DNA of 64,000 nucleotides from AP-15 sp963735445 (GCA_963735445.1 CAVTLC010000043.1:62001-126000), one strand, 5' to 3'. Shown: positions 16,802-26,263, counted from the stretch's first letter. A program made the numbers and translations. The notes: generated from the letters alone by a model not told the origin.

Positions 16802-18040
16802 TTAATATTGTCCGCGCGGCTCCAAACCGAAGGCGTGCTGGCCGTACATTGTGCCGACCGCGTCCCAATTGAGGCTGACATGGCGGGCGACGGCGTTGAC
16901 GTCGCGCCAGGCGCGCTGGATCGGGTTCGACAATTGCAGGCCGGCGCCGCCGGTCGATGCGTTCAGCGCCTCGACCGCCTGCAAGGCGAGCTTGGTGGCG
17001 TAGGCCTGGTCGCGGCGAATGCGGATGCGGTCGGCGACCGTGATCTCCTCGCCGGCGTGCAATTGCGCCATCGCATTGCGGATATTGGTCATCAGGATCA
17101 ATTCGGCGGCTGCGGCCGCGGCCGACGCTTCGGCATAGCGCAGCTGGACTGTCGCAAACTCGGCCATCTTGAGGCCGCCGCCGGCAAGCGCGCCGCGGGT
17201 CGTGCGCCCGGTCGTCATTTCGAGATAGTCAGTAACCGCACCCTTGGCCGCGCCGACCGCGGTCGAGGCCAGCATCGAGGCGCCCAACACCAATAACGGC
17301 AATCGGTAAAGCGGGTTGTTGTGATGGTCGGCCCCCGAAGTGTGCCCGGCGCGGGTGTCGGCAAAGCGCAACACGCGATGCGCGGGGACAAAGGCGTTTT
17401 CGACGATGATGTCTTTGCTGCCGGTGCCGCACAGGCCATAGACAAACCAGTTGTCGACGATTTCGACATCGCCGATCGGCAATAGGAAAAAGGCGCCGTC
17501 GCCGGGCCTGGAGCCGTCGCCAGGGTTCGCGTCGTTGCTATTGGGCGATTTGATAAAGGCGCCGAGGCGGATCCAGCTCGCATGATCGACGCCGCTGGCA
17601 AACGACCATTTGCCGCTAAGCCGATAGCCGCCATCGGCGGGGACCGCGGCGCCGGTCGGGGCAAAGCAGGCGCAGCTGAACGGGTCGCTGCCGTCGCCCC
17701 ACAATTCGCGCTGGGTCTCGATCGGGTAATGGCCAAAGGAAATGCCATTCGACAGCGCGCCATTGACCGCCCAGCCGGTCGAAGCGCAGGCGGCCGAAAT
17801 CGTTAGCGCGATTTCAAGGGCGACGACCGCGTCATATTCGAAGCCGCCAAATTCGCGCGGCCGGGTCGTGCGCAGCAATTCGGCGTCACGAACCTTGGCG
17901 ATGATTTCGGGCGAGATCCGCCGGTTGCGCTCGGTCTCTTCGGCACGGGCGCGAATTTCCGGCACCAGGTCGCGGGCGCGCCGGATCAACTCCTCCGGGG
18001 AGGGGGGCGACACGGCGCGGCGGAACGCGGCACTGGACAT
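16802..18040 (-). CDS. Acyl-CoA-dehydrogenase-fold flavin monooxygenase (HsaA/HpaB-like)
   Basis: Group D flavin-dependent monooxygenase of 412 residues, the type that hydroxylates phenolic rings using reduced FMN/FAD. Features: N-terminal helical domain RRARDLVPEIRARAEETERN, middle beta domain GGYRLSGKWSFASGVDHASW, and a C-terminal type-2 acyl-CoA-dehydrogenase domain ending NWDAVGTMYGQHAFGLEPRG, typical of HsaA relatives. It lacks the catalytic glutamate pattern of true acyl-CoA dehydrogenases. A flavin reductase would be needed and is not seen nearby. It is divergent from the TetR gene, so that regulator probably controls it. MNT and HEPN genes follow closely on the same strand. Confidence 0.85.
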   Translation of the reverse strand: MSSAAFRRAVSPPSPEELIRRARDLVPEIRARAEETERNRRISPEIIAKVRDAELLRTTRPREFGGFEYDAVVALEIALTISAACASTGWAVNGALSNGISFGHYPIETQRELWGDGSDPFSCACFAPTGAAVPADGGYRLSGKWSFASGVDHASWIRLGAFIKSPNSNDANPGDGSRPGDGAFFLLPIGDVEIVDNWFVYGLCGTGSKDIIVENAFVPAHRVLRFADTRAGHTSGADHHNNPLYRLPLLVLGASMLASTAVGAAKGAVTDYLEMTTGRTTRGALAGGGLKMAEFATVQLRYAEASAAAAAAELILMTNIRNAMAQLHAGEEITVADRIRIRRDQAYATKLALQAVEALNASTGGAGLQLSNPIQRAWRDVNAVARHVSLNWDAVGTMYGQHAFGLEPRGQY

Positions 18041-18263
18041 TTTTTCCTCCGTTTTGGCGGTCTTGCTTGATGCCCAGGATGCGCCAGCGGCGGTATCGCG
18101 ACAATGCGAAACCGCGTCCGGGCGGAAGCTCTCGCGTGACCGGCGACACCGCGCTAGGATCGGTGCGCGAGTTTGGGCAAAGTGAAGGAGATGGGGTGGG
18201 AGATAACCGTTTGAGGGGTGGTGCCACCGTTGTGACTGCGCAACAGCGGCAGGTCACGCGCTG
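18041..18263. promoter_or_regulatory. Divergent promoter region, monooxygenase / tetR
   Basis: The 223 bases separate two divergent genes and must hold both promoters. GTGAC (18232) and GTCAC (18253) form an imperfect inverted repeat just before the tetR start, and GGTGGTGCCACC (18218-18229) is a short palindrome. Either could be an autoregulatory operator, but neither is convincing alone. Confidence 0.3.
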
Positions 18264-18902
18264 ATGGCGACGCTCGACGAGATCGTTGCCGCCGCGGCGA
18301 AGGTCTTTCGCACCAAGGGTTATCATGCTGCCACGGTGCGCGATATCGCGGAGGAGGTCGGCATCCTCAAGGGCAGTCTTTATCATCACTTCGAAAGCAA
18401 AGAGGCGCTGCTCTACCTCGTCGTCAAGGAACCGATCGCGCAGATGTATCAAACCATTGCCGCGATCGCTGACGCCGATTTGTCGCCGACGGAAAAGCTG
18501 CGCCGGGCGATTTTAGCGCATTTGGAAGCATTCGATCGTCATTACCCGCATCTTTTTGTTTATTTGCGCGAGCGCGAATCGGTGAAGCAGCGCTTTCGCG
18601 AAATGATCGGTTTTTCGCCCAAAGATTACGAGCAGTGTTGGCAGCAGATCCTGCGCGACGGGGTCAAGCGCGGTGAATTCCGCGCCGATCTCGATATCCA
18701 GGTGACGTCCTACGGGATGCTTGGAATGTTGAACTGGCTCTATAAATGGTACGATCCACAGGGTCGGCTCAGTATTCAACAGGTTGCCGAGCAGCTGACC
18801 TCGCTGGCGCTCGCCGGTATTGTCGCCGAACGGCCGGATAACGCGCGAATGCGCCGCCGCCCGCTGCGAACCGCTGCCATCACAAAATTGCCTGCGAGTT
18901 GA
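18264..18902 (+). CDS. TetR family transcriptional regulator
   Basis: 212-residue repressor-type protein. The helix-turn-helix is at residues 20-50: TVRDIAEEVGILKGSLYHHF. The C-terminal ligand domain contains YPHLFVYLRERESVKQRF and is followed by a basic tail. The layout resembles KstR2- and FadR-like regulators of catabolic operons. Divergent from the flavin monooxygenase and directly upstream of the P450, it is the only regulator in the cluster and probably responds to a pathway intermediate. A palindrome at 18933 is a candidate operator. Confidence 0.9.
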   Translation: MATLDEIVAAAAKVFRTKGYHAATVRDIAEEVGILKGSLYHHFESKEALLYLVVKEPIAQMYQTIAAIADADLSPTEKLRRAILAHLEAFDRHYPHLFVYLRERESVKQRFREMIGFSPKDYEQCWQQILRDGVKRGEFRADLDIQVTSYGMLGMLNWLYKWYDPQGRLSIQQVAEQLTSLALAGIVAERPDNARMRRRPLRTAAITKLPAS

Positions 18903-18932
18903 CAGCCGTTCGTCGTCTGCGTAGGCTCCGTT

Positions 18933-18946
18933 ACCAAACGCTTGGT
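18933..18946. promoter_or_regulatory. Candidate TetR operator upstream of the P450
   Basis: ACCAAACGCTTGGT is a 14-bp palindrome with one mismatched pair, lying between the tetR stop and the P450 start. Inverted repeats of this size and spacing are usual TetR-family operators. I did not see a second clear copy upstream of the other cluster genes. Confidence 0.4.
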
Positions 18947-19003
18947 TGGTTCCCGAGGAGATAACAAGAAACCAAACACGTCGATGAAACGAGGAGGGAG
19001 GTT

Positions 19004-20224
19004 ATGGTGGTCGCGCTTCAGGACGACATGTTCACCCCCGATGTCATCGCCGACCCCTACAGCTATTACGGCCGTCTGCGGGACGAGGATCCGATCCACT
19101 GGAACGAGACTTATGCGTTGTGGGTCGTCACCCGGCATGACGACCTCGTGTGGCTGACCCGGCACCACGAACTGTTCTCGTCGGCCGTCTTTAAAAACGA
19201 TCCGAGGCCGCCTTATCCGGCGATCGACGAATCCGATCTCGGTCTTTACGAATACGTAAGGAATTACCAGGGCGATCAGTTTATTCAGCACGATCGCCCC
19301 GAGCATCTCGAGATGCGCCGGGTCGTGCACGGCTACTTCACGCCCAAATCGATGGAGGCCTGGCGCCCCTTTGTCCAAAAGGCGGTCAAGGAACTCCTCG
19401 ACGAGGCCGAGAAGAAGGGCCGCATGGACATCATGCGCGATCTTGCGACCCCGCTGCCGGTGCTGGTCATCGCGCAGATGATGGGAGTTCCCGAGCAAGA
19501 CCGCGGCTATGTCCGCCAGCTGGCGGAAAAGCTGCTGTATATCGGCCGCGGCGAATACGACCGGATGAAGCCGCTGACCGAAGGCATGCGGGGAATGGTC
19601 GACTATGTCTCTCCGCTGGTCGAAGAACGCATGGTCAATCCCGGCGACGATTTCATTTCAGTATTGGCGAGCGGCGAAAAGCAGGGCGTGTTTACCCGGC
19701 ACGAGGTGCTGGTCAACACGTCACTGCTGCTATTGGCTGGCCACGAGACGACGATCAACCTGTTGTGCAATGGCACCCTCGCGTTTATGCGCCATCCCGA
19801 CCAATGGAATTTGCTGAAGCGCGACCCGGCCGGCTTGGCCAAGACCGCGACCGAGGAATGTCTGCGCTACGACTCGCCGGTCATTTCGATCCAGCGGATC
19901 GCCGCCGAGGATGTCGAAATGCGCGGCAAGACGCTGAACAAGAAAGACCGCATCCGCTGGTTCATCTCGTCGGCTAATCGCGATCCAGAAAAATTCGCCG
20001 ACCCGGAGAAGTTCGACATTACCCGCTGGCCGAACCAGCATGTCGCGTTTGGTTCCGGCGTTCATCACTGCTTGGGCGCGACCTTGGCGCGAGTCGAGGG
20101 TCAGGAAGTCTTCAAGGCCTTGGCGGAACGCTTCCCCGGCATGCGGCTGGAGAATGAGCCGCTGGAGTACCAGCCCAGCATCACCTTCCGCTCGCTGAAA
20201 TCGCTGCCGGTTAGCTTGCAATAG
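19004..20224 (+). CDS. Cytochrome P450
   Basis: Soluble bacterial P450 of 406 residues, start ATG 19004 with GGAGGGAGG upstream. I-helix oxygen-binding motif AGHETT near residue 246, K-helix ExxR as EECLRY near 284, and haem loop FGSGVHHCLG near 350-359 with the thiolate Cys. It inserts one oxygen into a hydrophobic substrate, using electrons from a small ferredoxin. A ferredoxin gene follows nine bases after its stop, so this is a matched pair; the ferredoxin reductase is not in the window. It probably starts the catabolic operon that runs to 28.2 kb. Confidence 0.95.
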   Translation: MVVALQDDMFTPDVIADPYSYYGRLRDEDPIHWNETYALWVVTRHDDLVWLTRHHELFSSAVFKNDPRPPYPAIDESDLGLYEYVRNYQGDQFIQHDRPEHLEMRRVVHGYFTPKSMEAWRPFVQKAVKELLDEAEKKGRMDIMRDLATPLPVLVIAQMMGVPEQDRGYVRQLAEKLLYIGRGEYDRMKPLTEGMRGMVDYVSPLVEERMVNPGDDFISVLASGEKQGVFTRHEVLVNTSLLLLAGHETTINLLCNGTLAFMRHPDQWNLLKRDPAGLAKTATEECLRYDSPVISIQRIAAEDVEMRGKTLNKKDRIRWFISSANRDPEKFADPEKFDITRWPNQHVAFGSGVHHCLGATLARVEGQEVFKALAERFPGMRLENEPLEYQPSITFRSLKSLPVSLQ

Positions 20225-20233
20225 GGGATTCCA

Positions 20234-20458
20234 TTGGCTCGCAACCTGCGTATCCGGGTCGACCACGACGTCTGCGTCGGGAACGCCATGTGCGAGACGA
20301 TCGCGCCAAAGGTGTTCCGGCTAAACGAAAACCGCCAGTCCGAGGTGGCCGACCCCGCCGCCGACTCGGTCGAAAAGATCCTCGAAGCGGCCGAAAACTG
20401 CCCGGTCAGCGCGATCTTTGTCGAGGATGCCGATACGGGGGAGCAATTGTTCCCGTAG
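20234..20458 (+). CDS. 3Fe-4S-type ferredoxin, redox partner of the P450
   Basis: 74 residues starting at TTG 20234. Three cysteines lie in DVCVGNAMC (C-x5-C) and ENCPVSAI (C-P), the pattern of single-cluster 3Fe-4S ferredoxins that feed class I P450s. The start MARNLRIRVDHDVCVG is typical for this type. Spacing of nine bases from the P450 stop supports a common transcript. Confidence 0.9.
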   Translation: MARNLRIRVDHDVCVGNAMCETIAPKVFRLNENRQSEVADPAADSVEKILEAAENCPVSAIFVEDADTGEQLFP

Positions 20459-20581
20459 CGCCCCGGACAAGCGAATTGGCGAATACCGCCGGGGTTACCG
20501 CCCCGGCTTTCCGGCACAGCCACCGGCGGATTTAGCAAAATTTTGGCGCCCGGTGCTTGCCATCAACAAAGGAGACGGGTC

Positions 20582-21706
20582 TTGCGTAACCAATACAATG
20601 TCATCGATGCCGACGGTCATATCCTGGAGCCGCTCGATCTCTGGACCCAATACATGGACCCGAAATTCCGCGATCGGGCGCCGCGGATCGTCAAGGGCGA
20701 GAACGGCAAAGAACGGCTGGTCATGGAAGAGCACCAGGTCGGCGACGGCCGGCTCGGCATCGGCCGGATCGGCGCCGTCGGCGCGCGGCAGGGTGTGGTT
20801 GCAGCCGATACCATGGAATACAAGGACGGCAAGCCCGGCGGGTTCGACCCGCACGCCCGCATCCCGGATATGGATGCCGACGGCATCGACGCGGCTTTCC
20901 TCTATCCGAGCCTCGGGCTGTTCGCCGGCGCGATCCACGATCCCGAACTCGCCGCTGCGACGTGCCGCGCTTACAACCGCTGGCTCGCCGACTATTGCAA
21001 GCCCTATCCCGACCGGCTGTTCGGCGTCGCGATGCTGCCATTGCAATCGGTCGATCTGGCCATCGACGAAATGAAATTCGCGCGCAAGGAATTGGGGTTC
21101 CGCGCCGGCTTTATCCGCCCGAACCCGTACAGCGACAAAATGATTCACGAAGAGCGCTACGAGCCCTTCTGGCAAGCCGCCGAGGAGCTCGATTTCGCGA
21201 TCGGCTTCCATGAGGGCGCTTCGAGCGGCATGCCGACAGTCGGCGTCGACCGCTTTGATGGCCGCGGCGCCCGCCACATTATCAGCCATACGATGGAGAT
21301 GATGCTCGCCTGCATGAGCGTGGTCTGGGGCGGCATCGCCGACCGTCATCCAAAACTGCGGGTCGGCTTTCTCGAATCGGGCGGCGGCTGGGTGGCGCCG
21401 TGGCTCGATCGCATGGATCGCCATTTCGACGATCAGGGCTTTAACGATTCCGGATTGTCGATGCGTCCGAGCGAAATCTTCCAGCGCAATTGCTGGATCT
21501 CGTTCGAGCCGGTCGAGGGCAGCATCAAGGTGCTGGCCGACTATATCGGCCCGAATAAGATCCTGTGGGCGACCGACTACCCGCATCCCGACGGGTTCTT
21601 CCCGGGCGCGCCGGACATGATCAGGAGCCGCATGAAGGGGCTGTCGGAGGAGACCCAGCACGGCGTCATGGCCGGCGGCGCCATGGGCTTTTACGGGCTG
21701 AACTGA
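20582..21706 (+). CDS. Amidohydrolase family 2 (ACMSD-like metal-dependent hydrolase/decarboxylase)
   Basis: 374 residues. TTG 20582 follows AAAGGAG at good distance and gives the family start NVIDADGHILEPLDLW with the DxH metal motif. Later family features are RPNPYSDKMIHEERYEPFW, IGFHEGASSG, HIISHTMEMMLA, VGFLESGGGWV and ATDYPHPDG, where His and Asp complete the metal site. Members hydrolyse or decarboxylate ring-cleavage products. In this operon it may act on a late intermediate. The substrate is not known. Confidence 0.88.
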   Translation: MRNQYNVIDADGHILEPLDLWTQYMDPKFRDRAPRIVKGENGKERLVMEEHQVGDGRLGIGRIGAVGARQGVVAADTMEYKDGKPGGFDPHARIPDMDADGIDAAFLYPSLGLFAGAIHDPELAAATCRAYNRWLADYCKPYPDRLFGVAMLPLQSVDLAIDEMKFARKELGFRAGFIRPNPYSDKMIHEERYEPFWQAAEELDFAIGFHEGASSGMPTVGVDRFDGRGARHIISHTMEMMLACMSVVWGGIADRHPKLRVGFLESGGGWVAPWLDRMDRHFDDQGFNDSGLSMRPSEIFQRNCWISFEPVEGSIKVLADYIGPNKILWATDYPHPDGFFPGAPDMIRSRMKGLSEETQHGVMAGGAMGFYGLN

Positions 21707-21756
21707 GCCGAACGGGCGCTGCGGCGCACGCTCCGGCATCGCCCGATATCGCAGCG

Positions 21757-21830
21757 GGATTGCTTCGTCGCGGCGCTCCTCGCAATGACCAGGTGTATTG
21801 TCATTGCGAGCGCAGCGAAGCAATCTTGGG
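21757..21830. repeat. REP-like palindrome (ATTGCTTCG / CGAAGCAAT)
   Basis: GGGATTGCTTCGTCGC and CTCGCAATGAC on the left pair with GTCATTGCGAGCGCAGCG and AAGCAATC on the right around a short loop. This is the widespread alphaproteobacterial intergenic palindrome family. It sits between the amidohydrolase and ABM genes and could form a strong mRNA hairpin inside the operon. Confidence 0.75.
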
Positions 21831-21878
21831 AATGGCAGCCTCAGCAAGCTGCGCGATCGCGGCGATAGGAGGGGAGAG

Positions 21879-22169
21879 ATGTCGGTCAGACTGGTCGTGA
21901 CGATTACCGCCGCACCCGGTAAGGGCGGGGAATTGGCACATATCTTCAAGGGGCGTTGCGCCGAAGTGATGAAGGAACCGGGCTGCGAGCAGTTCGAAGT
22001 CTTCCAGAGCGCGCTCGACCCCGACAAACTCGTCCTGCTCGAACGCTGGGCCGATCAGGCGGCGCTCGATGTGCACGCCAAGGTCAATACGACGCGCCCG
22101 CCGCTGCCCTCGGGATTGCGGGTCGGCAATGGCGAGCGCGAAGACTACGAATACAAGCGCACGCGCTGA
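21879..22169 (+). CDS. Antibiotic biosynthesis monooxygenase (ABM) domain protein
   Basis: 96 residues of ferredoxin-like fold: VRLVVTITAAPGKGGELAHI, EPGCEQFEVFQSALDPDKLV and LLERWADQAALDVHAK are the standard ABM/YgiN blocks. ATG 21879 has AGGAGGGGAG upstream. Such proteins are cofactor-free quinol monooxygenases or small accessory proteins. Here it would act on a quinol or enol from the degradation pathway, or protect against quinones. It follows the REP-like hairpin and precedes the SDR by 35 bases. Confidence 0.85.
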   Translation: MSVRLVVTITAAPGKGGELAHIFKGRCAEVMKEPGCEQFEVFQSALDPDKLVLLERWADQAALDVHAKVNTTRPPLPSGLRVGNGEREDYEYKRTR

Positions 22170-22204
22170 ATTGCGGGTTCGCCGACACTCCGAGGAGGAC
22201 CATC

Positions 22205-23003
22205 ATGGGATGGCTTGACGGCGAGGTGGCGCTGGTTACCGGCGGTGGCTTCCGGGATCGGCCGCGCGATCGTCGAGCGCTATGTCGCCGAGGGAGCGCG
22301 GGTCGCGATCATGGACCGCGCCGCCGGCCGCAGCGACGAATTGAAAGCGCGATTGGGCGACAAGGTCATCGCGCTGTCGGGCGATGTCAGCCGGCTCGAA
22401 GACAATAAGCGCGCCGTCGCCGACACCGTTGCCGCCTTTGGTCGGCTCGATATTTTTGTCGGTAATGCCGGACTGCTCGACGGTTTTCTGCGGCTCGCCG
22501 ACTTGGCGGAAGCCAGCATCGCCGCCGCCTGCGACGAGCTGTTCGCGGTCAATGTCAAAGGCTGCATCTTGGGCGCCAAAGCGGCGCTCGGCGAACTCGA
22601 TAAAAGCAAGGGCTGCATGATCTTCACCGCGTCGGGGGCGGGGTTTACCTCGGCCGGCGGCGGCGTGATCTACACTGCGTCAAAGCACGCGGTGGTCGGG
22701 ATTATCCGGCAATTGGCGGTCGAGCTGGGGCCAAATATCCGGGTCAACGGCGTCGCGCCCGGCGGGACGATGACCGATCTGCGCAGTGTTGCGGCATTGC
22801 AGCTCGAGGATCGCTCGCAATTCGATCTGCCCGGTGCCGCGGAGCGGATCGCCGCCGGCAATCCGTTGCATATAGCACTCGACCCGGCCGATCTCGCCGG
22901 CGCGTATGTATTTCTGGCATCGCGCGCCAACGCCCGCGGCATCACCGGCTCGGTGGTCTCGGTCGATGCCGGCTCGACATTGCGCCCGATGCGCCGGCTT
23001 TGA
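22205..23003 (+). CDS. Short-chain dehydrogenase (dihydrodiol dehydrogenase-like), one-base frameshift
   Basis: NAD-dependent classical SDR of about 265 residues. ATG 22205 follows GAGGAGGACC and reads MGWLDGEVALVTGGG. An extra T at 22250/22251 breaks the frame; removing it restores GGGSGIGRAIVERYVAEGAR, the cofactor loop. Downstream are the NAG motif (VGNAGLLDG), the catalytic region IFTASGAGF...VIYTASKHAVVG with Tyr and Lys, and a SDR C-terminus. The arrangement resembles BphB/HcaB enzymes that rearomatise cis-dihydrodiols made by Rieske dioxygenases, which fits the next two genes. Confidence 0.85.
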
Positions 23004-23124
23004 GAAAAATTTCGGTGGCGGCTGCTGATTCCCCATGCCCGGACTTTCTTCGGACATCACGCGTAGGGCATAAAAATTGCTGCGCACACCGGACAATGGG
23101 CTGAGGGCGAACGAGGAGACAGGG

Positions 23125-24418
23125 ATGGCAACGGAGCTGAGCGGGTTGGTCGATGGCGAAAACGGGCTCGTCAGCCGCCGCATCTTTATCGAACCGGAAA
23201 TCTACGAACAGGAGCTGAAGCAGATTTTTGCCCGCTGCTGGCTCTTCCTATGCCACGAAAGTCAGATCCCCGAGCCCGGTGATTTCTATACGACCAATAT
23301 GGGCGAGGACCCGGTTCTGGTCGTGCGCGACAGCCACGGCAAGATCGGCGCCTTTCTTAATGTCTGCCGCCATCGCGGCAACCGCCTGTGCCGCGCCGAC
23401 AGCGGCAATGCCGCGAGTTTCACCTGCGCCTATCATGGCTGGACATTTCGCAATGACGGGACCTTGAGCGGTGTCCCGCATCTCAAGGATTTCTACTTCG
23501 ACGCGCTCGACCGCAATCAGTGGGGGCTCGTCCCAGTGGCGCAGCTCGACAGCCATCGCGGACTGATCTTTGCGACGTTCGACCCTCAAGCGCCGTCATT
23601 GCAGGAATATCTCGGCGAAATGGCGTGGTATCTCGACGTGTTTTTTGACCGGCGCGAGGGCGGCGTCGAGGTGCTGGGCACCCACAAATGGATCGTGCCG
23701 TGTAATTGGAAATTCCCGGCTGAGAATTTCGGCGGCGACGCCTACCACGTGCAATGGACGCATCTGTCCGCCGTCACGACCGGGTTTAGCAGCGGGGTTA
23801 CCGCCAATGTCAGGTCCGGCGGCAGCATGGTTTCACCCGGAAACGGCCATATGCTGATCTGTGTTGGACCCGATGACGTCGGCGACCCTCCGGTCCCGGT
23901 CATCCAGGAGTATGAACGCGCGATCCGTCCCGAAGTCGAAAAGCGGCTCGGGGCGCGTGCGCGGCTGATCAGCCCGATCGTCGGCACCGTCTTTCCGCAC
24001 TTTTCGATCCTGCGCAGCACCTCGCGGACGTTTCGCGTGTGGCAGCCGCGCGGACCCGACAAGACCGAGATCTGGTCGTGGGTGTTTTGCGACAAGGCAG
24101 CGCCCGCTGAAGTCAAGGAGGCGGTGCGCCTTGCCGCGTATCCGCGGCTTTAGCCCGTCCGGCACGTTCGAACAGGACGATATGGACAATTGGCAGGAAT
24201 GCACCCGCACCTGTCGCGGCGTCGTCGCGCGGCAGATGGCGCTCAACAACCAGATGGGTATCGGTCACGACCGCTATGACGAAGGGCTCGGCGGCTGGGC
24301 TAGCCAAGCGCGCATCAGCGAAAACAACCATCGCCATTTCTACCGCCGCTGGTCCGAGATGATGGCGGGGAGCCCGTGGACCAAATTAGCGAGCCCGCAG
24401 CCGCTGGCGGCCGAATGA
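23125..24418 (+). CDS. Rieske ring-hydroxylating dioxygenase, alpha subunit, one-base frameshift
   Basis: Catalytic subunit of a Rieske non-haem iron oxygenase. The [2Fe-2S] site is C81-x-H83 (CRHRG) and C101-x2-H104 (CAYHGW). The mononuclear iron site is in FGGDAYHVQWTH with bridging D205 and ligands H208 and H213. An extra T near 24138 stops the frame at 24153; skipping it continues RGFSPSGTFEQDDMDNWQEC to the stop at 24418. The C-terminal NHRHFYRRW is normal for the biphenyl/benzoate-type group. Start ATG 23125. The beta-subunit ATG overlaps its stop (ATGA), so the alpha gene is meant to be read through. No dedicated Rieske ferredoxin or reductase is adjacent. Confidence 0.92.
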
Positions 24419-24960
24419 TCGAGGAGAACGTCATCCGCGAGGTCGAGCAATTCCTCTATCGCGAGGCGCGGCTGCTCGACGAGCGGCGCTTTCACGAATG
24501 GCTCGAATTGCTGACCGATGACATCCGTTACCGGATGACGACACGCGGCAACCGCTACCCGCGGATCAGCAAGTCGATCGCGATCCTCGATCCGGCGCGC
24601 TATGTCGAAGAGGATTTGGAGGGCGAGGACGAATTCGCGGTCCTCGATGAGGACAAAGCCAGCCTAAAGGGCCGCGTCGCGCGGCTCGATACCGGTATGG
24701 CGTGGGCCGAGGACCCGCCATCGCGCACCCGCCATTTTCTGTCGAATATCGAGGTTTCCCCGGGTGGTGCTGCGGATGAAGTCGAAATCCGCTGCAATTT
24801 CATCGTCTACAAAAACCGCTCCGAGACCGAGCAGGATTTTTATGTCGGCGCCCGCCGCGATGTGCTGCGCCGTGACGGGGACGGCTGGAAAATCGCGTCG
24901 CGCCGGCTGGTTCTCGACCAGAACGTGATGCTCGCAAAAAACATCAGCACGTTTTTCTGA
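24415..24960 (+). CDS. Ring-hydroxylating dioxygenase, beta subunit
   Basis: 181 residues of the SnoaL-like cone fold. EQFLYREARLLDERRFHEWL, LLTDDIRYRMTTRGNRYP, FLSNIEV and YVGARRDVLRRDGDGWKIAS are the family blocks; the C-terminus LDQNVMLAKNISTFF is characteristic. It forms an alpha3beta3 enzyme with the preceding gene, with which it shares an ATGA overlap. It has a structural rather than catalytic role. Confidence 0.93.
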   Translation: MIEENVIREVEQFLYREARLLDERRFHEWLELLTDDIRYRMTTRGNRYPRISKSIAILDPARYVEEDLEGEDEFAVLDEDKASLKGRVARLDTGMAWAEDPPSRTRHFLSNIEVSPGGAADEVEIRCNFIVYKNRSETEQDFYVGARRDVLRRDGDGWKIASRRLVLDQNVMLAKNISTFF

Positions 24961-25152
24961 TCAATTTCGTCGAACCCCGGTCGCCGCGTCGGCATCTCCG
25001 GCGAATGCGGTAGGCCCGGATCGGGCGCGAGTGAGTTCCGATGCGCAGCTCCGCCGCCGATCCTTTATCCGGTCGGTGGCACGGCTTGCGTTGCGCCGGG
25101 TATCGCCGCAAGATAGCAGCGATGCCGTGATCTCCCAGCCGGGGGTGGGGCC

Positions 25153-26232
25153 ATGCAAGTCTCCTATTTCGAAACCGCGCGTTACCAGGTGCCGCCGAGT
25201 GTGCCGGCGGAATGGCCGGTGCCGCCCGGGGCTTATGACCCCGAGACCGGCGCCCAGGCCTATCAGGGCATGATTGACCGGGTTCAGTATGTCGAGGAAC
25301 TCGGTTTCGACTGGGTCAGCCTTTCCGAGCACCATTATTCGCCGCGGATTCTGACTCCGAACATTGCGGTTTCGGGCTCATACATTGCTGCCCGATCGAA
25401 AAGGATAAAGATCGCGGTGCTCGGCCCGATCGTGTCGCAGAGCAATCCTGTGCAGGTCGCCGAAGAGCTGGCGATGCTCGACACCCTGTCGCAAGGCCGG
25501 CTTATCGTCGGCATGCTGCGCGGCACGACCAACGAATACCTGACCTTCGACCTCAACCCGGCCGAGGCGCGCGAGCGTACGACCGAGGGCATGGAGCTGA
25601 TCCTCAAGGCATGGACCGAGCCGCAGCCTTTTGGCTGGCAGGGGCGGCACTATCAGTTTCGCACGGTGTCGGTGTGGCCGCGACCGTTGCAGCAGCCGAT
25701 GCCGCCGACCTTTTCACTCGGCACCAGCCGTGAATCCTGCGAATTCGCGGCGCGCCATCATATCGGTCTCGGCGTTTCGTTCGCCCCGTTCGAGGTGGTC
25801 GCCAAATCGACCCGGTATTATCGCGAGGCGTGCGCGCGCTATGGCTGGGAGCCGTCACCCGAGCAGATGATCTACCGCGCCAATATCCTGCTCGCCGACA
25901 CCGACGAGGAGGCCCAGGAACTGCTCGAAAAGCAGCGCAACGGTCCCGCACCCTTCCCGATGCGCGCCGGCGTGCGCGACGCGTTGCTCAAGTTGGACTC
26001 CCGCAACGTCGCCGGCGAGGCGCGGACGCCAAATGTCGGCGGCACGTTGCCGACCTCGTTCTACGGCGGCCCCGATACCGTGGTCGAGCAGATCAAGCGC
26101 TGCCGCGAGGAAGTTGGGGTCGGCGTGCTCGACCTCGCGTTCCAAAACCCCGGTGCTCCCGACACCGGACGGCTGATGCAGTCGCTCGGACTATTCGCCG
26201 AAAAGGTCCTGCCGCGCATTCGCGAAGTTTAA
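25153..26232 (+). CDS. LLM-class flavin-dependent oxidoreductase, paralog A
   Basis: 359-residue bacterial luciferase-like TIM-barrel flavoprotein. Features: SYFETARYQVPPSVPAEWPV, LGFDWVSLSEHHYSPRILTP, IKIAVLGPIVSQSNPVQVAE, GRLIVGMLRG and GGPDTVVEQIKRC. It uses reduced flavin for monooxygenation or F420/FMN for dehydrogenation. It is about 65-70% alike by eye to the next gene. The 192 bases before it hold no gene and may contain an internal promoter. Role in the cluster may be Baeyer-Villiger or hydroxylation chemistry; a flavin reductase is not adjacent. Confidence 0.9.
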   Translation: MQVSYFETARYQVPPSVPAEWPVPPGAYDPETGAQAYQGMIDRVQYVEELGFDWVSLSEHHYSPRILTPNIAVSGSYIAARSKRIKIAVLGPIVSQSNPVQVAEELAMLDTLSQGRLIVGMLRGTTNEYLTFDLNPAEARERTTEGMELILKAWTEPQPFGWQGRHYQFRTVSVWPRPLQQPMPPTFSLGTSRESCEFAARHHIGLGVSFAPFEVVAKSTRYYREACARYGWEPSPEQMIYRANILLADTDEEAQELLEKQRNGPAPFPMRAGVRDALLKLDSRNVAGEARTPNVGGTLPTSFYGGPDTVVEQIKRCREEVGVGVLDLAFQNPGAPDTGRLMQSLGLFAEKVLPRIREV

Positions 26233-26263
26233 TGGCGAAACGCCGGCGGGCTGCGGGGGAGCG

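Noticed and set aside
16802..18040. Annotation as a true acyl-CoA dehydrogenase
   Set aside because: The C-terminal type-2 domain and ending NWDAVGTMYGQ match HsaA-like flavin monooxygenases.
20495..22027. 510-codon minus-strand frame
   Set aside because: Antisense shadow of the amidohydrolase gene and the REP-like palindrome in GC-rich DNA; composition is that of a shadow frame.
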